This document shows positions 43,609-51,650 of a DNA stretch of 64,000 bases, piece by piece. A program made the position numbers and the translations under genes. The notes beneath the pieces are model-generated. The model did not search any database, was not told where the DNA came from, and saw only the letters and a list, made by a program, of their open reading frames with translations. The DNA is from UBA11606 sp964504305 (GTDB lineage Bacteria > Actinomycetota > Acidimicrobiia > Acidimicrobiales > Aldehydirespiratoraceae). Each line of letters opens with the position of its first letter. Position 1 is the first letter of the stretch. The DNA lies in NCBI GenBank assembly GCA_964504305.1, contig CAZDEB010000010.1, forward strand, positions 1-64,000. The letters are read 5' to 3'.

Positions 43609-45900
43609 CTACGCATCGGCGCCGATAGCGGACAGCACGGCCAACTCGATCTCGGCGAGATAGCCGTCATCAGTAATCTTCTCGCCGCGAGGACCGCGGA
43701 CGTAGAACGTGTCGACGACGTCGTCACCGAGGGTCTGGACCTTGGCCCGGTCGATGTTGAGATCGAGTTCCATGAACGCTCGCGTGACTCGGTAAAGGAA
43801 ACCGATCGAGTCGGGCCCGTGCACCTCCAAGACCGTCGATCCCGAAGAGATGTCGTTGTCGACAAGGACTTCCGGAGTGGTTGGTCGAGCGGTCGTGACC
43901 CGCTGAAAGCGGTAAACCTTGGCCCGACGAAGCAATCGAGCGGTGATGGCCAACTCGCGCCGAAGGGCCCGTTCGATGTCGTGGACAACTTCTTCAGGCC
44001 GCTCGTGCAAACCAACCCCACCGGCGACGCGAACCTCTTGGATCGCCATCTCGCCGACCGTGGCCAGGTTGGCTTCGAGGATCTCGACACCGTGCAGCGC
44101 CAGCGCACCGGCGACGCGGCTGAACACGCCGGGGCGGTCAACGGTGCTGACGCGGACGATGTTGTCGACGATGGTGACGATGTGCTCGCCGTGATCGGCC
44201 AGTTCGACCAAGTCGACGCTGGGGAAGGCAACCTGTACCGGGACCGCCGAACCGCCCCGCTGGAAATAGTTGACGGTTCGCTCGGTCAAGTCGCGAACAA
44301 GCTCGGCCTTCCACGAGTTCCAGGCCGACGGACTGGTCGCGATGGAGTCGGCTTCGGTCAAGGCCGCAAGGAGTTCGACAGTGCCGACCGAGCCAGCCTT
44401 CTCGGCAACAAGGCTAACGGTGCCTTCGTCTTCGAGATCGCGTCGGCTCGCAACGTCGGGAAGCAACAGGTGGTGCTCGACGAGGGCTTCGAGGACCTCG
44501 ACATCCTCGACCGGGTAGCCCATGCGCAGTCCAATGCGGCGCACCAACTCGATGCCAACAACGCTGTGATCGCCCGGGTAGCCCTTGCCTATGTCGTGCA
44601 ACAACGCTCCCAGCACCAACAAGTCGGGTCGCTCGACCCGCTCGACCAGTTCGGCCGCCTCGGCGGCGGCTTCTAGGAGGTGACGGTCGACAGTGAAGCG
44701 GTGGTAAGCGTTGCGTTGTGGACGACTGCGATTGGGTTCCCATTCGGGAATCAGGCGGGTGATCAGATCGACTTGATCCAGTGCTTCGAAAACGCCGATT
44801 GCCGCAGATCCTTCGAGCAACAGATCAACGAACAACTCGCGGGCTTCGTCAGGCCATGGGTTGGGAAGTCGAGTACCAGAATCGGCAAGCCGGTCGAGCA
44901 CATCGCGCTCGACGAACGCGTCGTGACGGGCCGCCACCAACGCCACCCGCAACGGCAATATCGGGTCGTCATCAGAGGTCTCGTCGTCGAGTTGCAACGC
45001 ATCATCGACAACGCGGATGCCGTTCCCGAACTCTCGGGATTTGCGTCGCCAACGGCTCTTACTTCCTCGCTTGCGAATACGGTGCAGCACCGCATCTTCG
45101 ATCCACCCCACAGAACGTCCCGCGGCAGCGACCGCCGCCATCAATTCGTCGGCATCTCGATATCCAAGTACCGCCGCGACCTCGTCTTGCTCCTGAAGCA
45201 ATAGCTGATTGGAGGAACGTCCCGTGGCCCGGTGGAGTTCGATCCGAGTCGACAGCAGCGTCTCGTGGGGTCCGATAAGACCGGACCGCTCCGTCGCCTC
45301 GAGCAGCCCAGCCTCGGCCAGATCGATCCAGTGCAAGGTGTGCAAGTCGCGGAGTCCCCCGCGTGACAGCTTTAGATCGGGTTCGAGCAAGAAGGCGACT
45401 TCACCAGCGCTTTCGTGCCGTTCGCGGCACGACTCGGCCAAACGCTCCAGCATCCTATGAGTGTTCGACCGCCATAGATCCAGCGCCTTGCTGGCCAGGT
45501 CGTCGACCATCGCTGTTGACCCACCTATGCAGCGCATCTCAAGAAGGGAAGTGGCCGTATCAAGGTCGTCAACCGATAACTCGAGAGCCTCGTCGATCGT
45601 GCGAACCGCGTGACCAAGGCGCATCCCCGTGTCCCAGATCGGGTACCAGATGCGTTCCGCTACCTCAGCCACCGCGCCCGTGCCGTCGTGAATAAGTAGG
45701 AGGTCAAGATCGCTGCCCAAACTCAGGTCACCACGTCCGTACCCACCGGTAGCGGCCAGCGCTACACCCCGGACTTGACCAACCCCGTCCACGACCGAAC
45801 GCAGCCAGGCATCAACTTCGGCGGTGTAGGCCTCCGATAGGGCGACACCCACCAGATTACGATCGGCGACAACGCGCTCGGTAGCCGGGATCGTCTTCAT
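43609..45900 (-). CDS. glnD: [Protein-PII] uridylyltransferase / uridylyl-removing enzyme
   Basis: 763 aa, shorter than the about 890-aa E. coli enzyme but with the same order: nucleotidyltransferase domain with GGYGRGDLSLGSDLDLLL (52-69), helical linker, HD domain (LGALLHDIGKG, about 455) and two C-terminal ACT domains (about 590-660 and 690-760). It modifies and demodifies the PII nitrogen signal protein according to glutamine; in actinobacteria the group added can be AMP. PII and ammonium transporter genes are not in this window, unlike the amtB-glnK-glnD order in many actinobacteria. Confidence 0.93.
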   Translation of the reverse strand: MKTIPATERVVADRNLVGVALSEAYTAEVDAWLRSVVDGVGQVRGVALAATGGYGRGDLSLGSDLDLLLIHDGTGAVAEVAERIWYPIWDTGMRLGHAVRTIDEALELSVDDLDTATSLLEMRCIGGSTAMVDDLASKALDLWRSNTHRMLERLAESCRERHESAGEVAFLLEPDLKLSRGGLRDLHTLHWIDLAEAGLLEATERSGLIGPHETLLSTRIELHRATGRSSNQLLLQEQDEVAAVLGYRDADELMAAVAAAGRSVGWIEDAVLHRIRKRGSKSRWRRKSREFGNGIRVVDDALQLDDETSDDDPILPLRVALVAARHDAFVERDVLDRLADSGTRLPNPWPDEARELFVDLLLEGSAAIGVFEALDQVDLITRLIPEWEPNRSRPQRNAYHRFTVDRHLLEAAAEAAELVERVERPDLLVLGALLHDIGKGYPGDHSVVGIELVRRIGLRMGYPVEDVEVLEALVEHHLLLPDVASRRDLEDEGTVSLVAEKAGSVGTVELLAALTEADSIATSPSAWNSWKAELVRDLTERTVNYFQRGGSAVPVQVAFPSVDLVELADHGEHIVTIVDNIVRVSTVDRPGVFSRVAGALALHGVEILEANLATVGEMAIQEVRVAGGVGLHERPEEVVHDIERALRRELAITARLLRRAKVYRFQRVTTARPTTPEVLVDNDISSGSTVLEVHGPDSIGFLYRVTRAFMELDLNIDRAKVQTLGDDVVDTFYVRGPRGEKITDDGYLAEIELAVLSAIGADA

Positions 45901-46005
45901 CTAAAGGGCACCGGACCGCGCATCATCAGGCCCGAGGGTACCGCCGCCGACCAGAGGACGTAGACCCCTTCGACCGATGCGGCCGATGCCGCGGCCGGTT
46001 CTCTT

Positions 46006-46755
46006 CTAGTAGGGCCAGTCGTTGGTGTGGTGGCCGAGGAACTTGGTGAGCCGCCCAAGCTTGGCCACCAACAGGATTTTGACGACTACGTTGCGGGCAA
46101 ACCACGGCAGCTGGGCAATCTGACGACCGGCATTGGTCAGCCGCTCCATCGGTTCCAAGTTCTCTCGCTGATATTCGGCCATCGACTGCGAACGACCGAC
46201 GTATCGCCAACGCGACCCAAAGAAGGTCGTCGTCGCAAGAGCAAGGGTGACACCAATCGAGCTGAACGAGTCGTGAATCAGCATGGTGCCACCTCCGCTG
46301 ACTCGATTCCCCCACTGGCTGATATCGGCCCGGGCCGGCCTGAAACGATGGGCTCCGTCGATATAGAGCAGGTCGACATCGGCTTCAACGTCGTCGAGTG
46401 CGTCGTTGCTCATCTCTCGTATATGGCGGACCCGTTCGGCTACGCCCGCCTCGGCCAAGTTCTTGTTGAATATGGCGAAGTCGCTGTCTCCACGAGTCTG
46501 GTCGGCGGCAATCTCTTGCGGCCCGCGATCGTTGCCGGCGTGGGGATCGATCGCCAACAACTCGATGTTCTCGACAGCCGCGGAGGCCAGAACGATCATC
46601 GAACGACCACGGAAACTGCCGATTTCGACAATGGTGGCACCCTCGCCCAGATCAGAAGAACGTTCGTAAAGCCGCCAAGCTTGATCCTCGGTCATCCAGC
46701 CTTCTACGTCGGCGACACGCGACAAGACCTCGGCAAACGAAGGACGACAGGGCAT
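46006..46755 (-). CDS. Class I SAM-dependent methyltransferase (Methyltransf_24 type)
   Basis: 249 aa from ATG 46755; no clear ribosome site is visible, and an extended start up to 46830 cannot be excluded. SAM motif IVEIGSFRGRS, LLAIDPHAG, DLLYIDGAHRF and MLIHDSF follow the same pattern as the proteins at 36110-36739 and, more distantly, 11105-12139. The C-terminal 50 residues include an amphipathic/hydrophobic stretch (WFARNVVVKILLVAKLG) that may dock to a membrane. Substrate unknown. Confidence 0.8.
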   Translation of the reverse strand: MPCRPSFAEVLSRVADVEGWMTEDQAWRLYERSSDLGEGATIVEIGSFRGRSMIVLASAAVENIELLAIDPHAGNDRGPQEIAADQTRGDSDFAIFNKNLAEAGVAERVRHIREMSNDALDDVEADVDLLYIDGAHRFRPARADISQWGNRVSGGGTMLIHDSFSSIGVTLALATTTFFGSRWRYVGRSQSMAEYQRENLEPMERLTNAGRQIAQLPWFARNVVVKILLVAKLGRLTKFLGHHTNDWPY

Positions 46756-46769
46756 CAAGGGGAGCCTAA

Positions 46770-47081
46770 TCAGCAAAATTGATCTGCGGCACGCCGGAAG
46801 ATCACTGACCGCGCCACCGCCTCCACGCAACCGGCCTCGATTGCCGCTTCGAGCTTGTCAACTTCGACATGGGAGCCGTAGGCAACCACGTCGGGGCCAA
46901 TAGCGACTGCTGCCAATGGATCGATACCGGACGCCAAATCGAGCACTATCAGCGATGCCGTTTCGACCGAGGCGTGGCTCAGCGATCGCACGACGGTGAC
47001 GTTGCTCATCGCGGCCCGAAATCGGCCGCCATCCATCAGATCGCGCGTTACTACGACCACCCGATCGGGCCCTTTGGTCAT
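46770..47081 (-). CDS. Hypothetical protein, receiver-like fold (103 aa)
   Basis: Starts at ATG 47081, overlapping the upstream gene's stop (ATGA). VVVVTRDLMDGGRF, SLIVLDLASGID and VVAYGSHVEVDKLEAAIEAGC give the alternating strand-helix pattern of a response-regulator receiver, with an Asp in LIVLDL at the phosphorylation position, but other active-site residues are missing, so it may be a pseudo-receiver. Co-transcribed with the 164-aa protein upstream. Function unknown. Confidence 0.68.
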   Translation of the reverse strand: MTKGPDRVVVVTRDLMDGGRFRAAMSNVTVVRSLSHASVETASLIVLDLASGIDPLAAVAIGPDVVAYGSHVEVDKLEAAIEAGCVEAVARSVIFRRAADQFC

Positions 47082-47572
47082 TTCGTGTCCTCTCGACGTC
47101 GGCGCAAATGCACATGAGCGCGGGCCGCTCCCCACATCAAGCCGAGTTCGTGCAAGCTCGGGTCGATGTCGCCAAACGTTGCCGGCGCCAGGCCGTAGTG
47201 ATCATCGGGAAAATGAGCGACCTGGAAGGCGTCGCGGGCCACAGGTTCGACGCCGAACCCATCGAGCGCCTCGGTCATCGGGCCTACGCCGTGGCGCAAT
47301 GCCTCAAGTGGGCTCCCCGCCGCCGCGTCAACATCGGCATGAAGCAAACGACGTAGTTCGGGAACAACAAGTCGAGATGTCGCCTCGGCGATCGGGTCCA
47401 CCATCGATCGCAGATCGACGGTGACCGCTACGCCGCCGGCGGTCGCAGCCGCGGCCAGCGAACATTGCACCCATCGAGGGATAAGCCGCTCGATTGCCGC
47501 CAAGAGCTCGTCGGCGTAACGCTCTAGTTGAGCTTCGTCTTCGACCAGCGTGACCTCGTCATCGGCGTCCAC
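47078..47572 (-). CDS. Hypothetical protein (164 aa)
   Basis: GTG at 47572 is preferred since the longer frame (to 47644) would overlap the aconitase X start on the other strand. Predicted mostly helical with an Ala-rich middle and the conserved-looking end FPDDHYGLAPATFGDIDPSLHELGLMWG followed by a basic tail. It shows no signal peptide or known domain. Translationally coupled to the receiver-like gene by ATGA and divergent from the aconitase X gene with about 21 bp between starts. Confidence 0.6.
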   Translation of the reverse strand: MDADDEVTLVEDEAQLERYADELLAAIERLIPRWVQCSLAAAATAGGVAVTVDLRSMVDPIAEATSRLVVPELRRLLHADVDAAAGSPLEALRHGVGPMTEALDGFGVEPVARDAFQVAHFPDDHYGLAPATFGDIDPSLHELGLMWGAARAHVHLRRRREDTK

Positions 47573-47593
47573 ACTGCAGGCTACGGTGACGAA

Positions 47594-48859
47594 ATGACGC
47601 TTGTCCTCGATGCCCGTGACGAAGCCATGCTCGCCGGGGAGCACGGCTCAGCGACGGCACTGGCCATGCGGATAATTCTGCGCACCGCCGCATCGATGCA
47701 GGCTGAGCAGTTGCTCGACATCAGCGGCGCCCACATCGACTCGTGTCTATACCACGGTCAGGCCGGACTCGACTTTGCCCAACGGCTGGCCTCCGACGGC
47801 GCTCAGGTGGTCGTGCCAACGACCCTCAACGTGTCTTCGCTAGACCTGTTACACCCCGAGCTCTATCGCGGCGACTCCGACACCAAGGACAATGCTCGAG
47901 CGCTCATGAGGGCCTACGAACAGATGGGCTGCCAACCAACGTGGACATGTGCGCCGTATCAGCTCGAAACCCGCCCCGAGTTTGGCGAGAACGTTGCCTG
48001 GGCCGAATCCAACGCCATCGTGTTCGCCAATGCCGTGCTCGGCGCCCGTACGCACCGCTACGGAGACTTCTTGGATATTTGCGCAGCCATCACCGGCCGC
48101 GCTCCCGCGGCGGGGCTGCACCTTTCGCCGGCTCGCCTTGGCCAAGTCGTGTTCGATTTTGGGCCCGTCCCCGACCGACTGCTCGCCCTCGATGTTGCGT
48201 ACCCGGTGATTGGTCACCACATCGGAAAAATTGTGGGCAGCCGGATTCCCGTCCTGACCGGCCTGCCCCGAGGCCTCTCCGAAGACCGGCTCAAGGCCAT
48301 CGGTAGTGCAGGAGCATCGTCGGGTTCGATGGCCATGTTCCACGTAGTTGGTTCCACCCCCGAAGCGCCGAGCCTCGAAGCGGCCCTGGGCCCCAACTCG
48401 GCGACAACGCACAACGTGACTGCGTCGGATTTGCGCATGGCCCGCGACCAGTTGACCACCACCACCAAGGCGCCTCTGGGCGCCATCAGCCTCGGCACCC
48501 CCCACTATTCGGTCGCGGAAATCGGGAGGGTTGTCGAGCTGCTCGCGACGCGCCGGATCAGCCCTTCGGTCCACGCCTACATCTCAACGGGCCGCGACAT
48601 CGCCACCGAAACCGGCTTGCGGGGGTGGAACCAAGCACTGACCGACGCGGGCATCCAACTAGTGACAGACACGTGCACCTACATCACCCCGGTGATGGCC
48701 GATATCACTGGGACGGCGATGACCGACTCGGCCAAGTGGGCCTACTACGCGCCGGGCAACTTGGGTCTCGACGTGGCGTTTGGAAGCGTGGAGGACTGCA
48801 TCGAGTCGGCGGTTGCCGGCCGAATTGTGCGGGACGAAACGGTGTGGTCCGATGCCTGA
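47594..48859 (+). CDS. Aconitase X catalytic (large) subunit, probable cis-3-hydroxy-L-proline dehydratase
   Basis: 421 aa from ATG 47594. Matches the AcnX large domain: LARDEAMLAGEHG-type start (LDARDEAMLAGEHG), SGAHIDSCLYHG, TTLNVSSLD, YEQMGCQPTWTCAPYQ and DTCTYITPVM carry cysteines expected to bind the [2Fe-2S]/[4Fe-4S] centre. In bacteria AcnX enzymes dehydrate cis-3-hydroxy-L-proline to 1-pyrroline-2-carboxylate; in archaea a relative acts on mevalonate 5-phosphate. The convergent mu-crystallin-type reductase favours the hydroxyproline role. The small subunit gene overlaps by 8 nt. Confidence 0.88.
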   Translation: MTLVLDARDEAMLAGEHGSATALAMRIILRTAASMQAEQLLDISGAHIDSCLYHGQAGLDFAQRLASDGAQVVVPTTLNVSSLDLLHPELYRGDSDTKDNARALMRAYEQMGCQPTWTCAPYQLETRPEFGENVAWAESNAIVFANAVLGARTHRYGDFLDICAAITGRAPAAGLHLSPARLGQVVFDFGPVPDRLLALDVAYPVIGHHIGKIVGSRIPVLTGLPRGLSEDRLKAIGSAGASSGSMAMFHVVGSTPEAPSLEAALGPNSATTHNVTASDLRMARDQLTTTTKAPLGAISLGTPHYSVAEIGRVVELLATRRISPSVHAYISTGRDIATETGLRGWNQALTDAGIQLVTDTCTYITPVMADITGTAMTDSAKWAYYAPGNLGLDVAFGSVEDCIESAVAGRIVRDETVWSDA

Positions 48860-49262
48860 CGCAACCCGGATCCTGGTCGCTGGTGATGCCGCGGGACCGG
48901 TGCTGGCCCTTGACGAGTCGCTGAGTTTTTGGGGAGGTTTCGAGAGCCAAACCGGGTGCGTGATCGACCAGGCTCACCCGCAGGTCGGCCAATCGCTCGC
49001 CGGCCGGATCGTGACCATGAGCGTCGGGCGAGGTTCGTCCTCGGCATCGTCGGTACTGGCCGAAGCAATTCGCCTCGGCACCGCACCGGCGGCGTTGATA
49101 ATGCTCGAATCCGACGAGATTGTCGTACTTGGCGCGGTCGTCGCCGAAGAGTTGTACGCAAAAGTGATGCCGGTCCTGCTGGTCGACGCGGCCACGCTCA
49201 AGGCAGTGGCCGCCGCTGGGTGGGCAAAGATCCACACCGACGGCCACATCGAGCTCAGCTAA
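48852..49262 (+). CDS. Aconitase X swivel (small) subunit
   Basis: 136 aa from ATG 48852, overlapping the large-subunit stop by 8 nt. PVLALDESLSFWGGFE, VIDQAHPQVGQSLAGRIV and GRGSSSASSVLAEAI are the conserved blocks of the AcnX swivelling domain (DUF126), which closes over the active site of the large subunit. Separate small and large genes make this a two-subunit AcnX. It ends convergent with the reductase gene, overlapping it by 8 nt. Confidence 0.9.
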   Translation: MPDATRILVAGDAAGPVLALDESLSFWGGFESQTGCVIDQAHPQVGQSLAGRIVTMSVGRGSSSASSVLAEAIRLGTAPAALIMLESDEIVVLGAVVAEELYAKVMPVLLVDAATLKAVAAAGWAKIHTDGHIELS

Positions 49263-50181
49263 ACACGAGCCTTGCCGCGGCGAGGTCCTCGAGGGCGAAC
49301 CCGGCCGACTTGAAAAAGGTGATCTCGTCGTTGCTGGTACGCCCCGGGTGTCGTCCGGCCACCAGATCCGCAAAATCAGCAACCACGTCGTCGGCGGTAA
49401 TGACTCCGGCGGCGATCGGTTGAGCCAAATCTCCCGCCAGCAACGCATCCTCGGTGTCGGCAAACAAGGTGGCGCGGGTCACCGCATCGTCGTCGGACTC
49501 GCGCATCTCGGGGGTGAATGACCCGATCAGATCGAGGTGGGCCCCCGCTTTGAGTAGCCGACCTTTGACCAACGGGGCCCGACTGCCGGTAACACACGAG
49601 ATCACGTCGGCGCGGGCCACGCTTGCGTCCAGATCGGTCGACACCGAGGCCGCAATTCCCTCTTGGGCCACGTCGGTCACAACCCTGCTGGCCTTGCTCG
49701 GGTCGCGACCCCACACTTCGATCGTTTCGTAGTTTCGCACCGCTACATGAGCTTGGACAGCCATGGGGGCCAGAGCTCCGGAGCCGACCACCAGCAACCG
49801 ACGAGCATCGGTTCGGGCCAGTCGCTTAGCTGCGACCGCCGACGCCGCGGCGGTACGGCGAGTGGTAAGAGCGTTGGCTTCGCACGCGCCGATGAGCGAT
49901 CCGTTCTTTGCGTCAAAGAGCATGAAACCGGCTTGGATCGTCGGCATGTCGATCTGACCGTTGTTGGGAAAAAAGGTGACCGCTTTGACGCCGATTATGT
50001 CAGCGGTAACCCACCCAGGCTTGAGCAAGAACGCCGCGTCGTGGCCGTTTGCATCCGGCACGGTGTGCACCGTACGGGCCGGTGCAACCGCAGCATCATC
50101 GACGGCGATTTGCTCGAGCGCCTCGATGATGGCGTCCCACGGCATCGCCGCGTCGACCTCAGAATCAGACATTGCTCTCAT
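49255..50181 (-). CDS. Ornithine cyclodeaminase/mu-crystallin family reductase, probable 1-pyrroline-2-carboxylate reductase
   Basis: 308 aa. NAD(P)-binding Rossmann segment LLVVGSGALAPMAVQAH and the sequence AFLLKPGWVTADIIGVKAVTFFPNN typical of the OCD/mu-crystallin family. Bacterial members next to AcnX reduce 1-pyrroline-2-carboxylate (ketimine of proline) to L-proline, which would complete cis-3-hydroxy-L-proline breakdown. ATG at 50181 overlaps the TGA of the AhpD-like selenoprotein gene (ATGA), so the two are co-translated. Faces the AcnX genes tail to tail. Confidence 0.88.
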   Translation of the reverse strand: MRAMSDSEVDAAMPWDAIIEALEQIAVDDAAVAPARTVHTVPDANGHDAAFLLKPGWVTADIIGVKAVTFFPNNGQIDMPTIQAGFMLFDAKNGSLIGACEANALTTRRTAAASAVAAKRLARTDARRLLVVGSGALAPMAVQAHVAVRNYETIEVWGRDPSKASRVVTDVAQEGIAASVSTDLDASVARADVISCVTGSRAPLVKGRLLKAGAHLDLIGSFTPEMRESDDDAVTRATLFADTEDALLAGDLAQPIAAGVITADDVVADFADLVAGRHPGRTSNDEITFFKSAGFALEDLAAARLVFS

Positions 50182-50765
50182 CTAGCGTCGCCTTCATTGC
50201 CATTGCCGGAGGCGGGCTCGGGTGGATACCAGTCTTCGATCTCGATGCCCAGACCGTCGGCTATCCGGTTGGCATACGCGTAGTAAGCCACCACCTCGAC
50301 AATGTCGAGCACGTCTCGATCAGAGAACCCGGCGCCGCGCAAAGTCTCGACGTCGTCAGCATCCATCATGCCTGGCGTTCGAGTCAGTTTCAGCGCGTAG
50401 GTGAGCATGGCTACCCGCTTTTCGGACAAACCAGCGGTGGCCCAATCGGCCTCGATGCGTCGAAGTAGGTCGTCGTCTTTGAGCAAACGGCGCAGACCGC
50501 GCCGGTGATGAGTGAGTCAATAGTGACAATCGTTGTCGGCCGACACGACCAAGGCGATGAGCTCGCGCTCGACCTTGCGCAGCGATGCCGTACCGGCCAT
50601 GGCCGAGGCGTACAAGGTGTTGTGGGCCGCCAACCCTTTTGCATTCAGGGAGTGCACGGCCATGATGTTGTCGACCCGTCCGAGGTCGCGGTCGACGACC
50701 TGACCGTGAAGAGGCGCCAAGTCGCCATCCCATTCGTCATCGGGAACTGTCGCGATCCACGCCAT
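50178..50765 (-). CDS. AhpD-like/peroxidase-related selenoprotein (CxxU), in-frame TGA at codon 83 read as selenocysteine
   Basis: Reading through the TGA at 50517-50519 gives 195 aa in one frame. N-terminal part: MAWIATVPDDEWDG...RVDNIMAVHSLN as in the carboxymuconolactone decarboxylase/AhpD peroxidase-related family. The active site reads E68...C80-H81-Y82-U83-x3-H87, matching in spacing AhpD Glu118-Cys130-Cys133-His137, with the second Cys replaced by the TGA codon. Sequence after the TGA (LTHHRRGLRRLL, then LDIVEVVAYYAYANRIADGLG) continues the family without a gap. A hairpin with loop GGTCT follows the TGA. ATG 50765 has GAGGAG 8 nt upstream. Alternative: ordinary nonsense mutation, considered unlikely. 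Confidence 0.85.
50488..50519 (-). promoter_or_regulatory. Bacterial SECIS element with its UGA
   Basis: On the minus strand, TGA (50519-50517) is followed by 12 nt, then stem CGGCGC (50504-50499), loop GGTCT (50498-50494) and stem GCGCCG (50493-50488), a perfect 6-bp stem. The loop starts 18 nt after the TGA. From memory the E. coli fdhF SECIS has the same GGUCU loop and the same 18-nt spacing, with loop G and U contacting SelB. The hairpin lies in the coding sequence, as bacterial SECIS elements do. Confidence 0.82.
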
Positions 50766-50832
50766 AGCGTCTCCTCGTGTTGGCCAACCAGCGCTAGCTT
50801 ATGGTCACACATCACGACGACCCGAGGTAACT

Positions 50833-51642
50833 ATGTCCAGTCATCCTGATCTCGCCGGCAAGGTGGTAGTCGTCACCGGCGCCGGGAAGGGCATCGGCCG
50901 AGCCATCGCCGAACGGTTTGGTGGAGTCGGATGCTCGGTTGTGGTGAACGACCTCGACCAAGCCGCGGCCGAAAGTGTCGCAGCCGGAATCGTCACCGCC
51001 GGAGGCACCGCCATAGCGGCGGCCGCCGATGTCAGCGACAGCTCTCAAGTCGCGGCGATATTTGCATCGGCGATCGACTCCTACGGCACCGTTGATGTGC
51101 TGATGAACAATGCCGGGATCGTCAGCCCGATGCTGCATTTCTTCGAAGCCGACGAGGCGTGGTGGAGGCGGATCATCGACGTCAATCTCACCGGCCACTT
51201 CTTGTGCTGTCACCAGGCTGCTCGCATCATGGCCAAGAAGGGCGGCGGTTCGATCATCAACATGTCCTCTGGCGGAGCCACCCGGGCCCACCGGAGCTTC
51301 AGCGCTTACGACGCATCAAAGGGGGGTATCGAGGCGCTCACAAGGGCAATGGCACTCGACCTTGGCCCCTACAACATCCGGGTCAACGCCCTGATGCCGG
51401 GCTCCATCGACACCATGGGACTCGACGAGGACGCCCGAGCGCTGCGAGGCGTAAACATACCCGCGGGCCGCATCGGCGATCCGTTCGACATGACCGGACC
51501 AGCCCTGTTTCTGGCATCCGCCGATTCTGGTTACGTCACCGGCGACGTCATCAAGGTCGACGGCGGCATGTTGGCCCAGCAGCGATCGGCCACCGTCGAC
51601 ATTGTTGCTCCCGATACTTTTCCATCGGTCGACAGTCTCTAG
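50833..51642 (+). CDS. Short-chain dehydrogenase/reductase
   Basis: 269 aa. Cofactor site TGAGKGIGRAIA, NNAGIV (Asn catalytic region), and Ser...Tyr-x3-Lys active site in MSSGGATRAHRSFSAYDASKGG, then the PG motif (LMPGSIDT). Classical SDR with NAD(P); the substrate is unknown. It is divergent from the selenoprotein gene (67 bp) and is followed by a ThDP-enzyme gene 8 nt later, likely in one operon. Confidence 0.9.
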   Translation: MSSHPDLAGKVVVVTGAGKGIGRAIAERFGGVGCSVVVNDLDQAAAESVAAGIVTAGGTAIAAAADVSDSSQVAAIFASAIDSYGTVDVLMNNAGIVSPMLHFFEADEAWWRRIIDVNLTGHFLCCHQAARIMAKKGGGSIINMSSGGATRAHRSFSAYDASKGGIEALTRAMALDLGPYNIRVNALMPGSIDTMGLDEDARALRGVNIPAGRIGDPFDMTGPALFLASADSGYVTGDVIKVDGGMLAQQRSATVDIVAPDTFPSVDSL

Positions 51643-51650
51643 CCGCCACC

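Noticed and set aside
50517..50519. TGA within the AhpD-like gene as an ordinary stop or pseudogene
   Set aside because: Both sides keep full family conservation in one frame, the TGA falls exactly on the redox Cys, and a SECIS-like hairpin with the expected loop and spacing follows; decay would not give this combination.
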